Positions 1-8,462 of a DNA stretch of 64,000 nucleotides are shown in pieces (positions within the stretch are counted from its first letter, which is position 1; every line of letters begins with the position of its first letter). The DNA is from Streptomyces lanatus (lineage in GTDB: Bacteria > Actinomycetota > Actinomycetes > Streptomycetales > Streptomycetaceae): contig NZ_BNBM01000001.1 of NCBI RefSeq assembly GCF_014655715.1, positions 248,001-312,000 of the forward strand, given 5' to 3'. The translations under genes and the position numbers were made by a program. The notes under the pieces are model-generated. The model was not told the DNA's origin and ran no database searches. It saw only the letters and a list, made by a program, of their open reading frames with translations.

Positions 1-672
1 GAGGTCACCGGTCCTGCCGCCCGCCTGGTCGACTTCCGGGAGATGCTCGCCGAACGGGCGCCCTGGGCCGCGGTCACCGTCCTGGCCGGCATCTTCGCCC
101 TGCTCTTCGCCTTCACCGGCTCCCTGCTGATCCCGCTGCGCACCATCCTCACCACGCTGCTCAGCCTGGGCGCCGCGCTCGGCGTCGTGGTGTGGGTCTT
201 CCAGGACGGGCACCTGGCCGGGCTGCTCGGCGGCGAGGGCCTGGACGCGCTGAGCCTGACCGCGCCGCCGCTGATCGTGGCGATCGCCTTCGGACTGGCC
301 ATGGACTACGAGCTGTTCATCCTGGCCCGGATGCGCGAGGCACGGCAGCGTACCGGCGACGACCAGGAGGCCGTGGTCACCGGACTGCGCCGCTCCGGGC
401 GCGTGGTCACCTGCGCGGCACTGCTCCTCGCGGTGGTGTTCGGCGCCTTCATGACGGGCGGCTTCGCACCGATCCTCCAGATCGGCCTGGGCCTGACCCT
501 CGCGGTGCTGATCGACGCGACGGTCGTACGCATGCTGCTGGTCCCGGCGACGATGTCGCTGCTCGGCCGCCGCGCCTGGTGGGCACCGACGGCGCTGCGC
601 CGGGCGCACGACCGGTTCGGGCTGCGGGAGGAGACACCGACACCCGCGCCCCGCGTGACGACGAAGGCCTGA
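1..672 (+). CDS. MMPL/RND-family transporter, C-terminal part (5' truncated by window)
   Basis: The reading frame is open from base 1, so the gene begins upstream. The visible 223 residues are the last membrane domain of an MMPL-type exporter. Hydrophobic helices alternate with short loops, and there is a 'GLAMDYELFILARMRE' motif (an acidic pair after an Ala/Phe helix), typical of the proton-relay helix in MMPL proteins. A following RSGRVVTCAA segment is also characteristic. The tail after the last helix is short and polar. Members export lipids or small molecules by proton motive force; the substrate cannot be read from this fragment. A strong hairpin follows the stop. Confidence 0.88.
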   Translation, partial: EVTGPAARLVDFREMLAERAPWAAVTVLAGIFALLFAFTGSLLIPLRTILTTLLSLGAALGVVVWVFQDGHLAGLLGGEGLDALSLTAPPLIVAIAFGLAMDYELFILARMREARQRTGDDQEAVVTGLRRSGRVVTCAALLLAVVFGAFMTGGFAPILQIGLGLTLAVLIDATVVRMLLVPATMSLLGRRAWWAPTALRRAHDRFGLREETPTPAPRVTTKA

Positions 673-686
673 CGCCTCCGGAACTC

Positions 687-717
687 AGGCACCGGCACCT
701 CACCCGTGCCGGTGCCT
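687..717. terminator. Bidirectional hairpin terminator
   Basis: Perfect 12-bp inverted repeat: AGGCACCGGCAC at 687-698, a 7-nt loop, and GTGCCGGTGCCT at 706-717. It lies 14 bp past the MMPL stop and its right arm touches the stop codon of the convergent DUF1905 gene, so it probably ends both transcripts. Confidence 0.75.
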
Positions 718-997
718 AGAGGCGCACGGTCATCTCCACGGCCACGTCGTCACCCGACCCGAGCCGCCCCCGCACCGCCTTCTTCAACGGCAGCAGATAC
801 CCGCCGTCCTTGGGGAAGAGCGACGTCTCGAAGGCCACCTCGCCGATCCTCGCCTCGACCGGGATCACTCCCCACCCGTAGGTCGCCATCGCCGCCACCT
901 CCCGGATGTCGGCGGACTCCTCGTCCGGCACCCGGACGAAGTAGTACGGCGCCGGGCCGCGCCATTCGATCACCGCGCCGGTGAAGACGAGTTCCAT
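716..997 (-). CDS. DUF1905 domain protein
   Basis: A 93-residue protein starting MELVFTGAVIEWRG and containing 'PYYFVRVPDEESADIREVA' and 'LPLKKAVR', the hallmarks of the small beta-barrel DUF1905 family. These proteins stand alone in actinomycetes or are fused to a YdeI-type domain. Their biochemical role is not established. The full family length is present and there is no signal peptide, so it is likely cytoplasmic. It converges on the MMPL gene and shares its terminator. Confidence 0.85.
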   Translation of the reverse strand: MELVFTGAVIEWRGPAPYYFVRVPDEESADIREVAAMATYGWGVIPVEARIGEVAFETSLFPKDGGYLLPLKKAVRGRLGSGDDVAVEMTVRL

Positions 998-1079
998 GCG
1001 GTCGGGGTCCCTTCTCCCATGCTCACGTCTTCATAGGGTGAACTTGTGCGTGACGCAAGGGATTTCTCTGCTTCACCTC

Positions 1080-1132
1080 TTGACGGCCGGAACGGCGAAG
1101 AGCACATTGGCGACACTTTGAGAGCGCTCTCA
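1080..1132 (+). promoter_or_regulatory. Promoter region and LacI-type palindromic operator before the GH16 gene
   Basis: TGAGAGCGCTCTCA at 1119-1132 is a perfect 14-bp palindrome 39 bp before the GH16 start codon. It differs at two symmetric positions from the CebR (cellulose-utilisation LacI repressor) box TGGGAGCGCTCCCA known in Streptomyces. A candidate -35 TTGACG (1080-1085) with a 17-bp spacer and weak -10 CACATT (1103-1108) would put the operator just downstream of the transcription start. The regulator itself is not in the window. Confidence 0.6.
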
Positions 1133-1171
1133 GACGTACTCCCCACTCCGTACACCGAGAGGCAGCACCCC

Positions 1172-2557
1172 ATGAGCGACCCCTCCGGCATACATCGCAG
1201 ACGCCGCTCCCCACGGCGTGCGCTGCTCGCCGTGCTCGGCACGCTCGGTCTGATGGCCGCCGTCGCCGCCCCGTCCGCGAACGCCTCCGCGCCGCCGCCC
1301 CCGTCCGGCTGGACCCAGGTCTTCCTGGACGACTTCAACGGCGCCGCGAACACCGGCGTGAACACCTCCAACTGGCAGTACGACATCGGCACCTCGTATC
1401 CCGGCGGCCCCGCCAACTGGGGCACCGGCGAGGTCGAGACGATGACGAACAGCACCGACAACGTCTCGCTCGACGGCAACGGCAACCTCCGCATCACCCC
1501 GTTGCGGGACTCCGCCGGCCGCTGGACCTCGGGCCGGATCGAGACCGTGCGCACCGACTTCCAGCCCCCGGCGGGCGGCAAGCTGCGCATCGAGGGCCGT
1601 ATCCAGATGCCCAACGTCACCGGCACCGCCGCCGAGGGCTACTGGCCGGCCTTCTGGACGCTGGGCGCGCCCTATCGCGGCAACTACCAGAACTGGCCGA
1701 GCGTCGGCGAGCTGGACATCATGGAGAACGTCCAGGGCATGAACCGGGTGTGGGCCACGATGCACTGCGGCACCAACCCGGGCGGCCCGTGCAACGAGAC
1801 CACCGGACTAGGCAATTACACGGCGTGCCCGGGCTCGACATGCCAGTCGGGCTTCCACACCTACACGATGGAGTGGGACCGCTCGGTGAGCCCCGAGACG
1901 ATCCGCTTCTACGTCGACGGCACCCAGTTCCACTCGGTCAACGCGGGCCAGATGGACGCGGCGACCTGGTCCAACGCCACCAACCACGGCTTCTTCATCA
2001 TCCTGAACGTGGCGATGGGCGGCGCCTTCCCGGACGCCCTCGGCGGCGGCCTGGACGGCGACACCCAGCCCGGCCGTCCGATGGTCGTGGACTATGTCCA
2101 GGTGCTGTCCAGTGGGAGCGGTACCACGCCCCCGCCGACAGGCAACCGTGACGCCTACAGCGCCATCCAGGCCGAGTCCTACGACGGCCAGGGCGGCGTG
2201 AGCACCGAGTCCACCGCCGACTCGGGTGGCGGACAGAACATCGGTGCCGTCGCCAACGGCGACTGGGCGCTGTACCGGGGTGTCGACTTCGGTTCCGCCG
2301 CGGCCACCCAGTTCGTCGCCCGGGTGGCGAGCGGTGCGGCGGGCGGCGTCAGCGGTCTGGTGGAGGTGCGCCTGGACAGCCGTACCAACGCGCCGGTTGG
2401 CAGTTTCGCGGTGGGCAACACGGGTGGCTGGCAGTCGTGGCGGACGATCCCGGCGAACATCAGCGGGGTGACCGGCACGCACGACGTGTATCTCACCTTC
2501 ACCAGCGGCCAGCCCGCGGACTTCGTGAACGTGAACTGGTTCAACTTCGGTCGCTAA
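1172..2557 (+). CDS. Secreted GH16 beta-glucanase with C-terminal CBM6
   Basis: Endo-beta-glucanase (laminarinase-like) acting outside the cell. The ATG at 1172 was chosen because GAGAGG (1157-1162) sits 9 nt upstream and it opens a Sec signal peptide: an Arg-rich n-region, an LLAVLGTLGLMAAVAA core, and cleavage near ANASA. The frame is open further 5', but that would run through the operator. The GH16 domain spans about residues 45-320 with the catalytic signature E180-L-D182-I-M-E185, that is ExDxxE. A Pro/Thr linker (TTPPPTG) follows, then a CBM6-type beta-sandwich domain from about 328 to the end (AIQAESYDGQ, GDWALYRGVDFG, NVNWFNFGR). The partner glucan genes are at 53-62 kb. Confidence 0.93.
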   Translation: MSDPSGIHRRRRSPRRALLAVLGTLGLMAAVAAPSANASAPPPPSGWTQVFLDDFNGAANTGVNTSNWQYDIGTSYPGGPANWGTGEVETMTNSTDNVSLDGNGNLRITPLRDSAGRWTSGRIETVRTDFQPPAGGKLRIEGRIQMPNVTGTAAEGYWPAFWTLGAPYRGNYQNWPSVGELDIMENVQGMNRVWATMHCGTNPGGPCNETTGLGNYTACPGSTCQSGFHTYTMEWDRSVSPETIRFYVDGTQFHSVNAGQMDAATWSNATNHGFFIILNVAMGGAFPDALGGGLDGDTQPGRPMVVDYVQVLSSGSGTTPPPTGNRDAYSAIQAESYDGQGGVSTESTADSGGGQNIGAVANGDWALYRGVDFGSAAATQFVARVASGAAGGVSGLVEVRLDSRTNAPVGSFAVGNTGGWQSWRTIPANISGVTGTHDVYLTFTSGQPADFVNVNWFNFGR

Positions 2558-2570
2558 GTGCTCCACTGGT

Positions 2571-2601
2571 GGGGGCCGCACGCCGCAAGGGTGCGGCCCC
2601 C
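2571..2601. terminator. Bidirectional hairpin terminator
   Basis: GGGGGCCGCAC (2571-2581), a 9-nt loop, and GTGCGGCCCCC (2591-2601) form an 11-bp perfect stem. It lies between the convergent GH16 and GerW-type genes. Confidence 0.75.
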
Positions 2602-2614
2602 GCCTTCGGTGCGT

Positions 2615-3022
2615 TCAGCGGCGGCGCCGGAGTGCCTGGACCGCCTTCGGGAGGGCGATGCCGAGGACGAGGGCGGCAAGGGGGAGGCCGATCTGGCCCC
2701 AGGTGCCCCAGCCGGTCCGGATGGGCCGGTAGGCGGTGACGCCGTCCTTGATCTCGATGTAGCCGACGGGCTTGGCCTCGACCCCTCCCCCGCCTCCTCC
2801 GCCGTCCCCGACCTTGACACCCTCTGCCGTGCGCCCCGCCCCGCCGCCGAAGCCGAAGCCGACCTTGGCGACCGGGATGACGGTGATGCCGTCCGCCGTG
2901 ACGGGTTCGCCGTAGACAGCGGTGACCGAGGCGCGGCCGCCGAGCTTTTCGGCGAGGCGTTCCACCAGGGTGACGGAGGCATTGGCCGCCGCGATGTCGG
3001 TGTCCGGCGGGGACACGGGCAT
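2615..3022 (-). CDS. GerW/YtfJ-family sporulation protein
   Basis: Small protein of the GerW (YtfJ) family, whose Bacillus member is needed for lysozyme-triggered germination. Its role in Streptomyces is unclear. The diagnostic pattern is 'YGEPVTADGITVIPVAKVGFGFGGG', a Gly-rich stretch, then 'KPVGYIEIKDGVTAYRPI', ending in a hydrophobic anchor (LPLAALVLGIALP) and RRRR. I chose the ATG at 3022: it has GAGG 5 nt upstream, and the 18 codons before it are A-ending (GAA/AAA rich), unlike coding DNA here. The alternative ATG at 3076 falls on the predicted transcription start and would be leaderless, adding 18 residues. Confidence 0.85.
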   Translation of the reverse strand: MPVSPPDTDIAAANASVTLVERLAEKLGGRASVTAVYGEPVTADGITVIPVAKVGFGFGGGAGRTAEGVKVGDGGGGGGGVEAKPVGYIEIKDGVTAYRPIRTGWGTWGQIGLPLAALVLGIALPKAVQALRRRR

Positions 3023-3082
3023 GTGGTCCTCTTTGCCTTCGTTCTTGTCTTCTGCTTTTTCTTCGTGGGCGGTCATGCTGGT

Positions 3083-3111
3083 TTCGTAGGCATACGGGAA
3101 CCCCCTGTCAA
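3083..3111 (-). promoter_or_regulatory. Sigma-70-like promoter of the GerW-type gene
   Basis: Read on the minus strand: -35 TTGACA (3111-3106), an exact 17-bp spacer, and -10 TACGAA (3088-3083). The start point would fall near 3076. Confidence 0.6.
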
Positions 3112-3130
3112 GGCGCCCCGCCGCCACGTC

Positions 3131-3910
3131 CTATTCCTCCGGCTCCCAGGCCTCGAGCAGGTCGAAGTGGCGTCGGTCGCCGTCGACTTTCAGGGAGTCC
3201 ACCGGAATACGGCTGTACAGCGCGAGGACCAGCTCACCGGCCGTGCCCCGGACCGAGGTCGAGGCGGCGGCAGCGGCGTCCGGCGTGGTGAGACGGGTGG
3301 AGTGTGCGCCCTCCGCGGAGAGCGAGAGGCGCCAGGAGTGGCCCTCGGTGGCGTGGAAGTCGATGACCGCGGGCTCGTGCGGCCAGGGGCTCGGCGTCGC
3401 GACGCAGGTGGTCAGGAACTCGTCGACACCGTCGAGGGCCGCCTCGTCCGGCAGCGGCTGCGGAGCGCCCACGGTGATCTGGGCGTCGTAGGTGTGCACC
3501 ACGACCTCCTGGACCTGATGCCGGGCGACGGCACCGGAGTTCTGCGGCGACTCCGAGGCACCCCACCAGGTCCAGCAACCGCGATCCGGACCGGCCTCGC
3601 GCAGCGCGCTCAGCAACAGCGCCGTCGCCTCGGCGGACCATGCCAGCAGGGCCTCGCGCTCCCTGGGCGCGGCCGGGGCGTCCTCCGGGGCGGTCCCGGC
3701 CGGCCGAGCGTCGGCGGGCCCCGCGGCGACCGTGGCGGCCCAGCGGCGGTGCACCCCGCCCAGATGGTGCGCCAGGTCGAGCAGCGTCCACTCGGGGCAG
3801 GTCGGCACCGGCGCATCGAGGCTGGGCGCGGAGGAGACCGCGGCCCGGAACGCGACCGACCGCTCGTCGATCAGCTCCAGCAGGAAAGGGAACTCAAGTA
3901 TCTTCGCCAC
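3131..3910 (-). CDS. Maleylpyruvate isomerase/DinB-like mycothiol-dependent family protein
   Basis: A 259-residue protein of the MDMPI family (four-helix DinB-like N-domain plus C-domain). The N-terminus carries the family signature 'VPTCPEWTLLDLAHHLGGVHRRWA', with a metal-binding-type His pair (HH) after Leu-Ala. 'RHQVQEVVVHTYDAQ' supplies the second His cluster. The C-terminal domain ends 'GTAGELVLALYSRIP', as in family members. These proteins use or modify mycothiol, or bind metal; the actual substrate is unknown. It is transcribed alone and the start has no good alternative. Confidence 0.85.
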   Translation of the reverse strand: MAKILEFPFLLELIDERSVAFRAAVSSAPSLDAPVPTCPEWTLLDLAHHLGGVHRRWAATVAAGPADARPAGTAPEDAPAAPREREALLAWSAEATALLLSALREAGPDRGCWTWWGASESPQNSGAVARHQVQEVVVHTYDAQITVGAPQPLPDEAALDGVDEFLTTCVATPSPWPHEPAVIDFHATEGHSWRLSLSAEGAHSTRLTTPDAAAAASTSVRGTAGELVLALYSRIPVDSLKVDGDRRHFDLLEAWEPEE

Positions 3911-4049
3911 GCAGGATGTTTACCATCACGCCCGGACGACCGCCGTTGATTTTTCACCGCCGGCACGGCCTGGTGTGTGTGTTGGCCCGCAGGGAGCAGG
4001 CTTCCGAGAGCCCCTGCCTCGACGTCATGGCCTCGCTCTCGCCACCGCC

Positions 4050-4076
4050 CGTTGACCTACCCCACGCCGGTCAACG
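4050..4076 (-). terminator. Possible terminator of the AraC-type gene
   Basis: CGTTGACC (4050-4057) and GGTCAACG (4069-4076) form an 8-bp inverted repeat with an 11-nt loop overlapping the stop codon of the minus-strand araC-like gene. The stem is modest. The rest of the 160-bp gap (3911-4070) shows nothing recognisable. Confidence 0.4.
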
Positions 4077-4970
4077 AAGCTCCGCCCGGAACGCCGCCGG
4101 CGTCATCTCCGTGTGCTGGTGAAAGAACTTGGAGAAGTTCGCCGCGTCCGGAAATCCGACCGCCACTCCGATCCGGCCGATCGGCATGTCGGTGTGGGCG
4201 AGGAGTCGCTTCGCCTCCAGAATCACGCGCTTGTCGATGAAGCCCTTGGGCGTGAGCCCGGTCGCGGCGCGGACCGCGCGGACGAGGGTGCGCCGCGAGT
4301 ATCCGAGTTGATCGGCGTAGGCGCTGACGCTGTGGTTGACGGCGAACCCCTTCTCCACCGCATCCCGGAAGAGCGTGAACGTCGTGTCCCCCTGCTGCCG
4401 CGCGGCCTCCGCCGAACTCGCCGCGAGATGGGCCAGCCGCAGCAGGAACGCCGTGAGCGAATGCCGCAGCACCGCCGTGTGCAGGCTCAGCGGCAGGGTG
4501 GTCGTGTCCTCGTACTCACGCTGGAGCTGGGCCAGCGCCGAGCGCAGAGCGGTGAGCCGGGCGTCGTCGGGGTGGAGCAGGGGCGGAAGGTCGTAGCGGT
4601 AGAGGCCGGTCGCCTCCACCGTGGCACGAGGCAGGAAGCCGGGCTGCATGGTCAGGACGGTGCCCCGGTAGCCGCCGGTCCCCGAGAAACGGTGGACCTG
4701 ACCCGGCCGGATCCACAGCACGTCACCCGCGTTCGCCTCGTACTCGGCGAAGTCGATCATGTGGCGTACGGGGCCCTCGTCGAAGAGCATCACGATGTGG
4801 AAGTCGATGCGGTGCACACGCTCCAGCGGCGCGTCGGCGGCGTGCCAGGTGCGTCCCGCGCCCATCTGGCCGACCTGCATCCCGACGCCCAGGACGCTCA
4901 GATCGACCGGGAACGGGAACGTCCGTATCCCGTCGCCGGATTCAGCGCTCACGTCCGTCATATCCGCCAT
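4071..4970 (-). CDS. AraC-family transcriptional regulator with cupin sensor domain
   Basis: A 299-residue regulator. Residues about 10-150 form an AraC-type cupin (FHIVMLFDEGPVRHMIDF, GDVLWIRPGQVHRF). The C-terminus has two helix-turn-helix units (VSAYADQLGYSRRTLVRAVRAATGLTPKGFI and MPIGRIGVAVGFPDAANFSKFFHQHTEMTPAAFR). The frame is open to 5081, but I place the start at the ATG at 4970 because family proteins begin shortly before the cupin and the upstream residues are Arg/Cys-rich and atypical. It is divergent from the transketolase operon with 177 bp between, so it may control that operon; this is inference only. Confidence 0.87.
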   Translation of the reverse strand: MADMTDVSAESGDGIRTFPFPVDLSVLGVGMQVGQMGAGRTWHAADAPLERVHRIDFHIVMLFDEGPVRHMIDFAEYEANAGDVLWIRPGQVHRFSGTGGYRGTVLTMQPGFLPRATVEATGLYRYDLPPLLHPDDARLTALRSALAQLQREYEDTTTLPLSLHTAVLRHSLTAFLLRLAHLAASSAEAARQQGDTTFTLFRDAVEKGFAVNHSVSAYADQLGYSRRTLVRAVRAATGLTPKGFIDKRVILEAKRLLAHTDMPIGRIGVAVGFPDAANFSKFFHQHTEMTPAAFRAELR

Positions 4971-5079
4971 GTCCGTCTCATGCAGTCTCAGTCGCGCAGG
5001 CACCCCGCTCAGCCGTGCGCGGCACTCCTCGCGGTGTCCCACTTTCACCACAGCCTGACACACGGCGACCTTCCTTCTC

Positions 5080-5094
5080 AAAAGTCAGACTTTT
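5080..5094. promoter_or_regulatory. AT-rich inverted repeat in the araC-tkt intergenic region
   Basis: AAAAGT-CAG-ACTTTT (5080-5094) is a 6-bp inverted repeat in an AT-rich patch, 54 bp before the transketolase ATG. It is conspicuous in this GC-rich background and is a plausible regulator or sigma site. I cannot assign a factor. Confidence 0.35.
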
Positions 5095-5147
5095 ACTTTT
5101 GAACGCGTTGGACCAGCTACTTCGCTCCGATCGAGGACTTTTTGAAG

Positions 5148-7223
5148 ATGAGCACGCAGACCCCGGACAGTTTCGAATGGACCGAACTCGACCGGCGTGC
5201 CGTCGACACGGCCCGCCTCCTCGCGGCCGATGCCGTACAGCAGGTCGGCAACGGCCACCCGGGCACCGCGATGAGCCTTGCCCCGGCCGCGTACACGCTC
5301 TTTCAGAAGGTGATGCGGCACGACCCCGCCGACCCCGAGTGGACGGGCCGGGACCGTTTCGTCCTCTCCCCCGGGCACACCTCGCTGACCCTCTACACCC
5401 AGCTCTTCCTCGCCGGGTACGAGCTGGAGCTCGACGACCTCAAGTCGTTCCGGACGCAGGGGTCGAAGACGCCGGGCCACCCCGAGTACGGGCACACGGC
5501 AGGGGTCGAGACGACGACCGGCCCGCTCGGCCAGGGTGTCGCCAACGCCGTCGGCATGGCGATGGCCGCCCGCTACGAGCGCGGTCTGTTCGACCCGGAG
5601 GCTCCCGAGGGCGAGTCCCCGTTCGACCACACCATCTGGGCGATCGTCTCCGACGGCGACCTCGAAGAGGGCGTCTCCGCCGAAGCCTCCTCCCTCGCCG
5701 GGCACCAGAAGCTCGGCAACCTCGTCTTCCTCTACGACGACAACCACATCTCCATCGAGGGCGACACCGCGACCGCGTTCTCCGAGGACGTGCTGAAGCG
5801 CTACGAGGCGTACGGCTGGCACGTCCAGCGGATCGAGCCCGCGCTCGGCGGTGACATCGACGTGGCCGAGCTGTACGCGGCGCTCAAGGCGGCGCAGGCC
5901 GAGACCGAGCGCCCCTCGATCATCGCGATGCGCACCATCATCGCGTGGCCCGCCCCCAACGCGCAGAACACCGAGACCTCCCACGGCTCCGCCCTCGGCG
6001 CCGACGAGATCGCCGCCACCAAGCGCATCCTCGGCTTCGACCCCGAGCAGTCCTTCGAGGTCGCCGACGAGGTCCTCGCCCACTCCCGCCGCACCCTGGA
6101 CCGGGGCGCCGAGGCACACGCCGCCTGGGACAAGCGGCTCGGCGCCTGGCGCGCCGCCGACCCCGAGCGCGCCAAGCTGTTCGACCGCGTCGTCGCCGGT
6201 CAGCTGCCCGAGGGCTGGGAGTCCGCGCTCCCGGTCTTCGAGGAAGGCAAAGCCGTCGCCACACGCGCCGCTTCCGGCAAGGTGCTCCAGGCGCTCGGCG
6301 CGATCGTCCCCGAGCTGTGGGGCGGGTCCGCCGACCTCGCCGGGTCCAACAACACCACCATCGACAAGACGAGTTCGTTCCTGCCCAAGGGCAACCCGCT
6401 GCCCGAGGCCGACCCCTACGGCCGTACCGTCCACTTCGGGATCCGTGAGTTCTCGATGGCCGCGGAGATGAACGGGATCGCCCTGCACGGCAACACCCGT
6501 ATCTACGGCGGCACCTTCCTGGTGTTCTCCGACTACATGCGCAACGCCGTGCGCATGTCCGCGCTGATGCAGCTGCCGGTGACGTACGTCTGGACGCATG
6601 ACTCCATCGGGCTCGGCGAGGACGGTCCGACGCATCAGCCGGTCGAGCATCTGGCGTCACTGCGGGCCATCCCGGGCCTGAACATCGTGCGGCCCGCCGA
6701 CGCCAACGAGACGGCGATCGCCTGGGCCGAGATCCTGCGCCGGCACTCCACCGAACCGGCCCCGCACGGCCTCGCGCTCACCCGCCAGGGCGTGCCGACG
6801 TACGCGCCCAACTCCGATGCGGCGAAGGGTGGTTACGTACTCCAGGACTCGTCCACCGGGACCCCGGACGTCGTCCTCATCGCCACCGGTTCCGAGGTCC
6901 AACTCGCCGTCGCCGCACGGGAGTTGCTGGAAGCCGAGGGGATCGGTACCCGGGTGGTGTCGATGCCGTCCGTGGAGTGGTTCGAGGAGCAGTCGCGCGA
7001 GTACCGCGAGAGCGTACTGCCGCCGGCCGTGAAGGCGCGGGTCGCGGTCGAGGCCGGGATCGGGCTGACCTGGTACCGGTTCGTGGGCGACGCCGGACGC
7101 ATCGTCTCCCTGGAGCACTTCGGCGCCTCCGCCGATGCGAAGACCCTGTTCGCGGAGTACGGCTTCACGCCCGACCGTGTGGCCGCGGCCGCCCGGGAAT
7201 CCCTTGCCGCCGCCCGCGGTTGA
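5148..7223 (+). CDS. tkt: Transketolase
   Basis: Thiamine-diphosphate enzyme moving two-carbon units between sugar phosphates in the non-oxidative pentose phosphate pathway. It is full length at 691 residues. The N-terminal TPP domain has 'GNGHPGTAMSLAP', 'GPLGQGVANAVG' and the Mg/TPP motif SDGD at 168-171, continuing through LGNLVFLYDDN. The Pyr domain has 'GIREFSMAAEMNGIALHG' with the catalytic Glu, then 'THDSIGLGEDGPTHQPVEHLASLRAIPG'. The C-terminal domain ends VAAAARESLAAARG. GAGGA at 5133-5137 favours ATG 5148 over the TTG six bases earlier. First gene of the sugar-phosphate operon. Confidence 0.97.
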   Translation: MSTQTPDSFEWTELDRRAVDTARLLAADAVQQVGNGHPGTAMSLAPAAYTLFQKVMRHDPADPEWTGRDRFVLSPGHTSLTLYTQLFLAGYELELDDLKSFRTQGSKTPGHPEYGHTAGVETTTGPLGQGVANAVGMAMAARYERGLFDPEAPEGESPFDHTIWAIVSDGDLEEGVSAEASSLAGHQKLGNLVFLYDDNHISIEGDTATAFSEDVLKRYEAYGWHVQRIEPALGGDIDVAELYAALKAAQAETERPSIIAMRTIIAWPAPNAQNTETSHGSALGADEIAATKRILGFDPEQSFEVADEVLAHSRRTLDRGAEAHAAWDKRLGAWRAADPERAKLFDRVVAGQLPEGWESALPVFEEGKAVATRAASGKVLQALGAIVPELWGGSADLAGSNNTTIDKTSSFLPKGNPLPEADPYGRTVHFGIREFSMAAEMNGIALHGNTRIYGGTFLVFSDYMRNAVRMSALMQLPVTYVWTHDSIGLGEDGPTHQPVEHLASLRAIPGLNIVRPADANETAIAWAEILRRHSTEPAPHGLALTRQGVPTYAPNSDAAKGGYVLQDSSTGTPDVVLIATGSEVQLAVAARELLEAEGIGTRVVSMPSVEWFEEQSREYRESVLPPAVKARVAVEAGIGLTWYRFVGDAGRIVSLEHFGASADAKTLFAEYGFTPDRVAAAARESLAAARG

Positions 7224-7251
7224 TCCAAACGCCTGAAAGAAGTTGATCACT

Positions 7252-8433
7252 GTGACCACCGAAGCGACCGCCACCACGGACACGCTGAAGCGCCTCTCCG
7301 ACGAAGGCGTCTCGATCTGGCTGGACGACCTCTCCCGCAAGCGGATCGAGTCCGGCAACCTCGCCGAGCTCATCGCGAGCAGGCACATCGTCGGCGTCAC
7401 CACCAACCCCTCCATCTTCCAGGCCGCCATCGGCTCCGGTGAGGGCTACGAGGAGCAGCTCGCCGACCTGGCTGCGCGGGGCGTCACGGTCGACGAGGCC
7501 GTGCGGATGATGACCACCGCCGATGTGCGGGCCGCCGCCGACATCCTGCGGCCCGTGTACGACGCCACCGGCGGGCGGGACGGCCGGGTCTCCATCGAGG
7601 TCGACCCGCGGCTCGCGCACCGAACGGCGGCCACGATCGCCGAGGCCAAGCAGCTGGCCTGGCTGGTCGACCGGCCCAACGTGATGATCAAGATCCCGGC
7701 GACGAAGGCGGGCCTCCCGGCGATCACCGAGGTCATCGGCCTCGGCATCAGCGTCAATGTCACGCTGATCTTCTCCCTGGAGCGCTACCGCGAGGTCATG
7801 GACGCCTACCTGGCCGGCCTGGAGAAGGCCGCCGCGAACGGCCTCGACCTGTCCGGCATCCACTCCGTGGCCTCCTTCTTCGTCTCCCGCGTCGACTCCG
7901 AGATCGACAAGCGGCTGGCGGCGATCGGCACGGACGACGCCCTCGCGCTCAAGGGCAGGGCCGCGCTCGCCAACGCCCGGCTCGCCTATGAGGCGTACGA
8001 AGATGGGTTCGGCTCTGCCGACAATTCAACACGCAGCGGTGAGCGCTGGACCGCCCTCACCGGCGCCCGCGCCAACAAGCAGCGCCCCCTGTGGGCCTCG
8101 ACCGGCGTGAAGGACCCGGCCTACAAGCCCACCCTGTACGTGGACGAACTGGTCGCCCCCGGCACCGTCAACACGATGCCCGAGGCCACCCTCGACGCCA
8201 CCGCCGACCGGGGCGAGATCACCGGCGACACGGTGACCGGCGGCTATGCGCAGGCCCGTGCCGACCTGGCCGCCGTGGAGGCGCTGGGCATCTCCTACGA
8301 CGAGGTGGTCACCCGGTTGGAGGACGAGGGCGTCGCCAAGTTCGAGGTGGCGTGGCAGGACCTGTTGGACGCCGTCAAGAAGTCGCTCGGGAGCAAGGGC
8401 AGCAAGGGCAGCAAGGGAGCTGACGCGGAATGA
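7252..8433 (+). CDS. tal: Transaldolase
   Basis: Moves a dihydroxyacetone unit between sugar phosphates. It is 393 residues, the length of the long actinobacterial/cyanobacterial type. The Schiff-base lysine is K147 in [13 protein letters not shown]. Other signatures are '[13 protein letters not shown]', '[11 protein letters not shown]' and '[14 protein letters not shown]'. GTG 7252 is preferred to the upstream TTG (7243) because GAAAGAAG lies 9 nt before it. The C-terminus is an odd [14 protein letters not shown] repeat tail, and the stop overlaps the zwf start as ATGA. It follows tkt by 28 bp in the same operon. Confidence 0.96.
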   Translation: MTTEATATTDTLKRLSDEGVSIWLDDLSRKRIESGNLAELIASRHIVGVTTNPSIFQAAIGSGEGYEEQLADLAARGVTVDEAVRMMTTADVRAAADILRPVYDATGGRDGRVSIEVDPRLAHRTAATIAEAKQLAWLVDRPNVMIKIPATKAGLPAITEVIGLGISVNVTLIFSLERYREVMDAYLAGLEKAAANGLDLSGIHSVASFFVSRVDSEIDKRLAAIGTDDALALKGRAALANARLAYEAYEDGFGSADNSTRSGERWTALTGARANKQRPLWASTGVKDPAYKPTLYVDELVAPGTVNTMPEATLDATADRGEITGDTVTGGYAQARADLAAVEALGISYDEVVTRLEDEGVAKFEVAWQDLLDAVKKSLGSKGSKGSKGADAE

Positions 8434-8462
8434 CCTCCTCCGACTGGGACTGGGACTGGGAC
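8392..8462 (+). repeat. Two short tandem repeats bracketing the tal-zwf junction
   Basis: AGCAAGGGC three times (8392-8418, last base diverged) encodes the GSKGSKG tail of transaldolase. GACTGG three times plus GAC (8442-8462) encodes the DWDWDWD start of glucose-6-phosphate dehydrogenase. Only 23 bp separate them, and the ATGA overlap lies between. Confidence 0.8.

Noticed and set aside
1046..1171. 42-residue N-terminal extension of the GH16 enzyme
   Set aside because: It would read through the palindromic operator and put the signal peptide inside the protein; ATG 1172 has a proper ribosome site.
3911..4070. Search for a small gene in the 160-bp gap after the isomerase-family gene
   Set aside because: Open frames there are short, lack ribosome sites and do not resemble proteins.
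5085..6650. 521-residue open frame antisense to transketolase
   Set aside because: It mirrors third-position GC of tkt, is rich in Arg/Gly/Val without any recognisable fold, and the sense strand encodes an unmistakable transketolase.
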